DNA of 64,000 nt from Embiotoca jacksoni (lineage: Eukaryota > Chordata > Actinopteri > Embiotocidae), in contig JAKOON010000052.1 in the NCBI GenBank assembly GCA_022577435.1, forward strand, positions 742,501 to 806,500. The letters run 5' to 3'. The translations under genes and the position numbers were made by a program. A model generated the notes under the pieces. It was not told the DNA's origin. It was given only the letters and a program-made list of their open reading frames with translations, and did not search any database. Position 1 is the first letter of the stretch, and each line of letters opens with the position of its first letter. Shown in pieces: positions 57,573 to 64,000 of this stretch.

Positions 57573-57880
57573 AGCTAAAACACTAAATATTGCACCAAAG
57601 AGGCTTAAAACACCAGTAAATACTGTATAAAGTAAGAGCTTGAACAACCATAAATACTGAAATCAGAACTAAAACAAGTAAATACAGGCCCAAAAATAGT
57701 AAATATTGGTAAATACTGAACCAATCTAGGGCTAAAACAACTGTACATACTGGATCAAACTGGCGGTAAAACACCTCATAAATAATGGGTTAAACTTGGT
57801 TAGAAACATGTAAATAGTGGATCAAACCAGGACTACAAGACCAGTGATAGTAGACCAAATCAGGGACAAGACAATATGGG
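57573..57880. repeat. Degenerate ~34-bp tandem array
   Basis: About nine diverged units each resembling CTAAAACAACTGTACATACT followed by GGATCAAACTGG. Unit length is 30-36 bp apart from one ~60-bp double unit. The minus-strand frame across it is a hydrophobic periodic peptide derived from the repeat. Confidence 0.8.
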
Positions 57881-58738
57881 CTGAACTTCACTAACTTTGG
57901 AAACAAATGCTAAATATTTGTCGAGACTTGTCATTGTACAGATAATATATATTCAGATCTGAAGCGTGAACAAGATATTGGTGGTAAAATTGAAATGTTT
58001 CCTCGCCATCGCAAATCTAACTTGACACACTTCTCACACTTGTCCTGTCACGGCTCGTCATGCGTCCCCAGTTGTCCATCGTGAGCAGGACCGCCGGCCT
58101 CCTGCGTACCTTTCCCGCTGCAACGCCTCTGATTCACACTCACACTCGTTTAGCCACCAGGCTGAGTGGGCTGCTGTGGCACGAGCACAGTCACGAAAAC
58201 CTGGAAAATGAAACGACTTTATCCGGCTGCCTGTGTGACTCAGTTCGGGGTTGGCAGCGTCCAAAGGTCGTCGCGTGCTATTTCGGTGTCCGCCATCCAG
58301 CATGTCTTCATTTCCTTTCGTCCCACTGGTTTGGATGTTTAGTAAAACGTATTAAGTCATAGTGGGGATGCCAGTTTTAATTCTTCAGCCTTTAGTAACT
58401 CGTGATTTTTGATGACGCCTCTGTTATCGCCGGTCACCCAGTTTTACTGAAATCTGTAGGAGTTGTTTTCAGCTGGTAGTTTGTGTATTTTCACACTGGT
58501 GTAACTTCCTCTCGTGTTTTATTATCTCGATAGCAAAGAGACTTTGAGGTCAGTTCCATTATCTTCACCGACCTGTGCAGTTACTTGGTCATAACAACGA
58601 AAGGTCGCCGTGGATAATGTCGCGGCTCACGATGCCTGGTTTATATCGATAATGACACCCATGAACCCGACAAGCGCTTAGTTTCAGTCTGCGTGTGGTC
58701 TGTAAATCTGGTTTACGGCACGTCTTTTATTAACTGGC

Positions 58739-58739
<1 letters not shown>
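57881..58739. other. No gene seen
   Basis: Non-coding. Overlapping frames on both strands at 58058-58362 stand out by length and normal composition but have no recognisable domain. Confidence 0.55.

Positions 58740-58789
<50 letters not shown>
58740..58789. repeat. (CA)n microsatellite
   Basis: About 24 CA units. Confidence 0.96.
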
Positions 58790-58791
<2 letters not shown>

Positions 58792-59075
58792 CTTTGTTTC
58801 AGCAGAGCTTTCAGTCAGCGATGACAGTGTTATTTAAGACGCACATAAACATATCTGCCGACCACCGGGCTAATACAAACAGCGGCTCATAAGCCCGTCA
58901 TTCACAAATATACGTACACACAGTGTGCTGCTCTGCAGCCGGATAACAGCCACTTTACATTTTCTCACGAGTGTGTGAAGGATACACTGATGTATTTTTA
59001 TCATGCGTGCACCAAATCCGTACAACTGTGTGGGTGATAAAATGAAAAAATATAAGCAATGGCTAACACAAACTC

Positions 59076-59079
<4 letters not shown>

Positions 59080-59134
<55 letters not shown>
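59080..59134. repeat. (GT)n microsatellite
   Basis: About 27 GT units. Confidence 0.96.
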
Positions 59135-59136
<2 letters not shown>

Positions 59137-59251
59137 CGGTGATAACAGCTTGTCTAAATCTGTGTCCTCCCTGCCGACACTCCGACGCACACAGAGGGGA
59201 ATGAATTAGTAATAGGCCTTCGAGAAAAATAACTTCATGCAGCACCTCACT

Positions 59252-59252
<1 letters not shown>

Positions 59253-59330
<78 letters not shown>
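59253..59330. repeat. (GT)n microsatellite
   Basis: About 38 GT units, ending GCGCGTGCATGC, which extends the alternating purine-pyrimidine run. Confidence 0.97.
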
Positions 59331-59333
<3 letters not shown>

Positions 59334-59407
59334 TGCATGCAAGTTTTTCATTCTCGACCGTGTTGAAGACAGACACGTTTTCTGCATTTGTGTTTGTCGT
59401 CATAACT

Positions 59408-59440
59408 GTGTGTGTGTGTGTGTGTGTGTCTGTCTGTCTC
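59408..59440. repeat. (GT)n-(CTGT)n short array
   Basis: About 10 GT units followed by CTGTCTGTCTCTC. Confidence 0.88.
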
Positions 59441-59631
59441 TCCCTGTTGTGAGAGTGGGCGCGGCAAAAGTATCACTCTGGTGTTTGTTATGTGTCAGCT
59501 GGAAGTAGCGCTGGCTGTTTCAGTCCTCTCACCTCTCTGTCAGTGTTTAATGATGGAGGTCAATGGGTGCACTCTTTCAGACTCCAGTAATTATACATGT
59601 TCGTCCCCTTTCACGCCGAGACAGCTCCAAG

Positions 59632-59757
59632 TGTGAATATCTCACGTTTTGCTGTGGTGGACCGGTGTGACTATTTCACGCTTTGCCGTGATAGTGGGTT
59701 GCCGTGTGTGTAACTACACTTCGGCTCAAACACTGCCACTGCTGTTGGTTCGATTCC
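59632..59757 (+). repeat. 34-bp motif tandem plus Pol III B-box-like site
   Basis: Two adjacent copies of a 34-bp unit (59632-59665 and 59666-59699) related to the 54.3-kb block, followed by GGTTCGATTCC at 59747-59757, an exact match to the tRNA B-box consensus. No A-box or cloverleaf was found. It may be the remnant of a tRNA-derived short element. Confidence 0.55.
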
Positions 59758-59816
59758 CACTTGGCTCCAATCAATGCATGCTGTGATGCATTAAAGATTG
59801 TTAAACCATTCCTCTA

Positions 59817-59850
59817 AGTCAGAGGTTCCCAAACCTTTTTTTTTTTATCC
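59817..59850 (+). mobile_element. Possible hAT-type transposon end
   Basis: CAGAGGTTCCCAAACCTTTT resembles the CAG-starting terminal repeats of hAT/Charlie-like elements. The matching right end was not found in the next kilobase, so this may be a solo remnant. Confidence 0.35.
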
Positions 59851-60000
59851 CCTTTGGAAGCCGTAAACAACATTAGTAATATGAACTGTCAGTTGTATTT
59901 CATGCATGCTTCTCATTTGGTTTCAGTTCGTTCCAGATCTTTGAATCACTACCTACTTCTATTTTTTTCCCCAGTGATTCAAATAGTAAGAAAGTAAGTA

Positions 60001-60130
60001 AAGATTTAGTCAATATTTATTTATTTAGAACCTTTAAAAACAAAAGTGCTTCAAATTAATAGCATAAAAACAAACAAAAGAAAGAAAATAAACATACACA
60101 ACAAAATCAGTCTTACTAAGTAATAAAAAT
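60001..60130 (+). repeat. Possible dispersed repeat fragment, A-rich
   Basis: ATTTATTTAGAACCTTTAAA followed by AACAAAAGTGCTTCAAATTA resembles a common fish interspersed motif. The A-rich remainder is consistent with a repeat tail. Recognition from memory only. Confidence 0.35.
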
Positions 60131-61030
60131 ATAGTTTGAAAACACACAATTCCTCTGTTATACAGCAATATTCACGCATTTCTTTCAAATTCGATCCAAT
60201 TTATAGGCTTTGTATTATTCATTCAATTCAAATAAAGTTTCACACTGAAAAACCAAACTTACAAATGTGCTCATTTATAAGTCTTTTTCTTGGAAAGGCA
60301 CTTCAACAGGACATAATCCTGTTGTCTTTGTGGGGATTGACCTGATGAGCTTCATCCTGACATCCATGTTCATCCATGTTCTGTGTCCACTGAACCAGCC
60401 TGCCACTGCACTGCACCTCTTTCCAGAACAATCTTTTCCCTTTTCTGAAAACGAGTGAGGAGAATGAGGTTGTATTTTGTTCGTTTTTTACCCCTGAATC
60501 TGCCCAGTGATGCCCAGAGGCTTGTGTCTCTCCTCCATCCAATCCCTCCATCTTCCTTCATTTTCATGTCACCGTGGTTACATAAGGGAGGAAGGGAAAA
60601 GAGAGACATCTCCTCTGAGGAGGACTGAGCATGCTCTGTGTATACAGTGCGTACGCCCAGGTGTGTTTGGCTGCTGCTCAACTTTTAATCAAGAATTAAT
60701 TGTTAACCTGAAAGGAAGTCAGTGTCCCCGAAGACGTTTGTATCCGTCAAAACAGTGTGAGCTGCATGTCTGAACGCCTGCTGGTCCGAAGATTCCTCAG
60801 ACTGTAAAAACATAAACCAAACAGTTAGATCTGTTTTCAAAACAGTAATAATTACTGTGCATTTAGCCTTCAACACTAAACATGGGATGCAACCAATTAT
60901 ACTGCATGATCTGCAGATTTTTTGTTTTTTATTGTAAATATATTTTCTACTTTATCATTGCTTTATTGTAACTAAACTATCTTTTCTGTTTGCTTACTTA
61001 CTGTATGTCTTGTTCATCTTAAATGTAAGC
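60131..61030. other. No gene seen
   Basis: Mixed to AT-rich non-coding DNA. The frames at 60303-60773 on both strands have no recognisable domain. Confidence 0.55.
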
Positions 61031-61085
61031 CTTAACTTAACTTAACTTAACTTAACTTAACTTAACTCAACTCAACTCAACTTAA
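61031..61085. repeat. (CTTAA)n pentanucleotide array
   Basis: Eleven 5-bp units: seven CTTAA, three CTCAA, one CTTAA. Confidence 0.97.
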
Positions 61086-62080
61086 TAAACATATATTTAT
61101 AACTACTTTCAGATGGTTGAACATGCACTCAGACCCGCAAATTTGACCCGCAAATGTTGTTGTTCCTTGAACATAACAGGAAGGTTAACATGTTTAACAT
61201 GGCCGATAGAAAGTTCGCCAGCAGCCAGTGTCACCAGAGTTTTCTGAATATTTTCCAGGCAGCTTTACTGATGTGAACCCCGTTCTTGTTTCCGGCATCA
61301 ACTCTCCTCAAAGGCAGCATATTTCCTCAGAAGTTCATCTGATTGGCACATCACGGCCACCGTTCTGACTATTCCTCCTGTGAAGTCTTCTTCTTCTTTT
61401 TTGGTTTAGTGACAGGTTGTCTTCTTTCACAGTCGTGAATCAGGTGACAGGATGTCCTCCTCTGATGTCTTTTATCTGTCACAGCAGGAGGAGGAAGTCA
61501 GCGTGAGGGCAGAGCCGAAGCACGACCTCGACAACCGCTCCGGTCGTTTTATTTTGTTTGACCAAGTCGCTCCGTGGTTGTGTTGACGTTCAGCTTCTGC
61601 AACAATTACTGCTGCTTCTAATGGCCCTGCAACATGCACCGTGGTGCTGCTGCGCCGAGGGGGTTCGGACCTGAGCCTGAATCCTGCGACACTTCCGGTC
61701 TGTGAATAAACCTCGTTAGGTAGACGATGAGTCCTTCCTGTGTTGATGTGCAGCGAGAACAGTGAGAAATCCTTAGTTAGCAGACAGTAATGGTGATGTC
61801 TCAAAGGTATAACGAAAACTAACACTCACTATCTCCTTCTCTCTCTAGATCGTCTATTTACAGTAATTTATGCCACGTTTTCACAGAAGTCCCTGAGGCT
61901 TGTGTGACTGTATTACCTAACTCTCACGAACACACACATACACACACTCTCACCCACACAAGATCATACATTTAACTTCTTAAAGTCCCACATCTTCAAA
62001 AAACTCAATGTTTGACTTAGCATCAGCAAAGCCAGAGGAGCTGAGTCCTCCAGTCCCACGACACGCAAATCACCAACCTG
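61086..62080. other. No gene seen
   Basis: Mixed non-coding DNA. The 117-codon minus-strand frame at 61472-61825 has ordinary composition but no recognisable domain and no clear splice context. Confidence 0.55.
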
Positions 62081-62119
62081 CACACACGCACACGCACACG
62101 CACACGCACACGCACACAC

Positions 62120-62196
<77 letters not shown>
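62081..62196. repeat. (CACACG)n-(CA)n compound array
   Basis: Six-base CACACG units at 62082-62120, then CA to 62184, then CACACGCACACGCACGC. CpG is retained at six-base intervals in the left part. Confidence 0.96.
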
Positions 62197-62200
<4 letters not shown>

Positions 62201-64000
62201 TGCTTTAGTGAAAACCATGTTACCTCCTCTCCATCGCAGTCTTTATTGTCCTGGTACATGAGGACAATTCAAAATGTTTAAAGATGTGATTCCAATTAAT
62301 GCAATTCGAGTAGTTAGAAAAATTCCCCTATTTCAAACTCCACTGATATTCAAGCGATATCTTTAAATAAACCTACAGTAGTTAATTAGTTTGCAAACAT
62401 CTGTTGAGAACTCAATTAACGCATCGTCTTTGAAGATCTTCAGTTCTGTAAATGTGCAAATAAGTCTCACATTCCTAGACGGTGTGTACCCATCTAAAAA
62501 CAATCATTGTCAAAAGAAATTGCGATTAGAGATACAAACTCCACCCCTTTTTGGGCATAATTCTAAGTTTTGAGATCAAAATTAGAAAAGTTTTTTTTTT
62601 TTTTAATCACTAAATACCACTAAGGTGTTGCTGGATAGAAGTCACCAATGTGTTTATTGTGTGTTAAACAGAGGGCACGAAAACATGTTCGTTTTTAATG
62701 TAAAATAACCAAACAAAGCTGCAGATATGTTGGATGCAATCAACACGCTTCTGTTATTTCCAGTAAGTGCAGAACGGCAGTGTGCAGTTTGAGATAACAC
62801 TGCAACGTGAAAATTCACATACTACACAACTGAGTGCACGAACATTTGAGACAAAGCCGTGATTTAACTTAATCTCCTGTCGCAAACCTCCCTCCTACAC
62901 ACACCGCATATCTGCAAGAAAAATGTCTGATGTCTTATGCCAATAGTTTTGATAATGAAAGTCAGGGTCCTTTCAAATGCACAAACACTTTAAAGTTATT
63001 TTTGACCGACTGTTTGAAGATATTTTGTTTACAAGATGTGAAGAAGTCGTCAGAGAACACACGCTACTCGAGGTTTTTACTGCTTGAAGTATATTGCTGA
63101 CTTAGAAATGGTAAAAAAAAAAAAAAAAAAAGATACTTTTTCCAAAAAGTCAACTTCCCTAATGGGATATTTAGCTCGCAGCCGGAGCCATGACACAAAA
63201 CATGCAGCCAGTAAAACACAGATTAACCTAAGGAAGAAACAATACAAGACAGAAACGAATACATCCAAGACTTCAAATACAAAAAACAAAAAAATGAAGC
63301 TAACATTGGCTCCGTGGTGAGAATATGTGTCTGTTCTGCAGGACGTCATAAAGCATGCATGGTCGCCTTTGTTCCGCTCTCGGCGGCTGATGCTAACTGA
63401 CGTGCACTTCCGTATCATAAACAGTAGCTCTCTCTGGTGGCAGCCGATTGTGTTGAGTGCGGCTTAGGAAGATGAAGCCGGTCGCTCGGAGGGTGAAATT
63501 GTGATTCCATGCAGAGTGGCTGGCGTTTTGTGAGAGGAGGCGTCTGCTTCAGAGCAAACACGACGCGATAGTGCCGGTGGATTCGAAACAAGCATCTGTG
63601 CGTCTCTCTCTGCCGGGAACCGAGCGTTTTTCTTACATTTCAGCTACTTGGCGCTTCAAATCGAGAAAATAATTTTCCACGCTGTCCTCCTTCACAAACA
63701 CGTCGGAGTTGATGTTGATATTTTGGATTTTTGGGTGTGAAGCTGAGCAGAAGAAGGTTGCTCGCTGTGTTTTCTCAGGCAGGATTTGACATTTCTGTTT
63801 CCAGTCTCAAATAAAAGGCGGATCGCCTTGACTTTAGTCAGCTGTGTTCTGTGAAGCGCTGTCATCTAATGATAAAATACTGAAGGAAAAAAATGAATTG
63901 AATTGAAGCCCGAGAGACAAAGACCTATTTTAGTCTCTCGGTCTTCTGGGGGATTGATGTTTTAAAGAGGCGGCTGCCTTCACAAAATGAGATTTAAAAG
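62197..64000. other. No gene seen
   Basis: Non-coding. It has a T-homopolymer (62591-62604) and an A-homopolymer (63113-63131). The segment 63300-63680 is richer in CpG and holds GACGTCAT (63342-63349), TGACGTGC and CACTTCCG motifs (CRE and ETS types). It could be a promoter or enhancer but shows no linked exon. Confidence 0.5.

Noticed and set aside
58058..58362. Overlapping frames on both strands of normal composition
   Set aside because: No conserved domain or splice context recognised, and the overlap in opposite strands points to chance.
59640..59770. Complete tRNA gene at the GGTTCGATTCC site
   Set aside because: Only the B-box matches. No cloverleaf could be folded by eye, so it is kept as a possible short-element remnant.

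Overview
The window looks like vertebrate nuclear DNA, most likely from a teleost (ray-finned) fish. The evidence is the very high density of long CA/GT microsatellites, the GATA, CCTT and CTC arrays, scattered copies of short interspersed repeats that I recognise as typical of percomorph fish genomes, and the lack of any compact, intron-free gene organisation. No bacterial, plasmid or phage gene organisation, rRNA, CRISPR array or complete tRNA was seen. No complete protein-coding gene can be supported. Nearly every long open frame is a translated microsatellite, purine/pyrimidine tract or interspersed repeat.

The only gene signal worth annotating lies around 34.2-35.0 kb on the plus strand. 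A reverse CCAAT box is followed by a CT/CA-rich leader, an ATG in strong context coding for MGNSQRRPKGRHRPKSATG, and a GT splice donor. It could be the first coding exon of a larger gene running rightward, but I do not recognise the protein and no second exon could be linked to it. A much weaker exon-like segment lies at 45.26-45.33 kb. If the first exon is real, the rest of the window is its upstream region and first intron.

Layout. 0-13 kb: GT arrays, a GATA array, CTT/CCTT tracts, a 17-bp-arm inverted repeat carrying E-boxes (10.3 kb), and three CTCF-like sites. 13-20 kb: a pair of 145-bp repeats that are 96% identical (one flanked by 36-bp direct repeats), a G-quadruplex tract (17.36 kb), an 11-bp array, and a 32-unit 14/16-bp minisatellite (19.0-19.5 kb). 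20-34 kb: one large copy of a repeat that recurs three more times downstream, a small terminal-inverted-repeat element (25.5-25.9 kb), a common teleost repeat end (33.6 kb) and a 19-bp-arm hairpin (33.95 kb). 34-37 kb: the candidate first exon within dense CA/GT/AT arrays. 37-48 kb: further copies of the interspersed repeat, RFX X-box-like palindromes and a CTC array. 48-64 kb: many GT arrays, a candidate homeobox-type regulatory stretch (54.7 kb), a degenerate ~34-bp array (57.6-57.9 kb), a 34-bp motif shared between 54.3 and 59.65 kb, a CTTAA pentanucleotide array (61.03 kb) and a mixed CACACG/CA array (62.1 kb).

The most striking non-repeat signal is four palindromic RFX X-box-type motifs (31.63, 40.07, 42.45 and 54.51 kb), together with five well-formed CTCF-type motifs outside the interspersed repeats. 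These suggest a gene-regulatory landscape rather than inert DNA. They are motif matches read by eye, not demonstrated binding sites.
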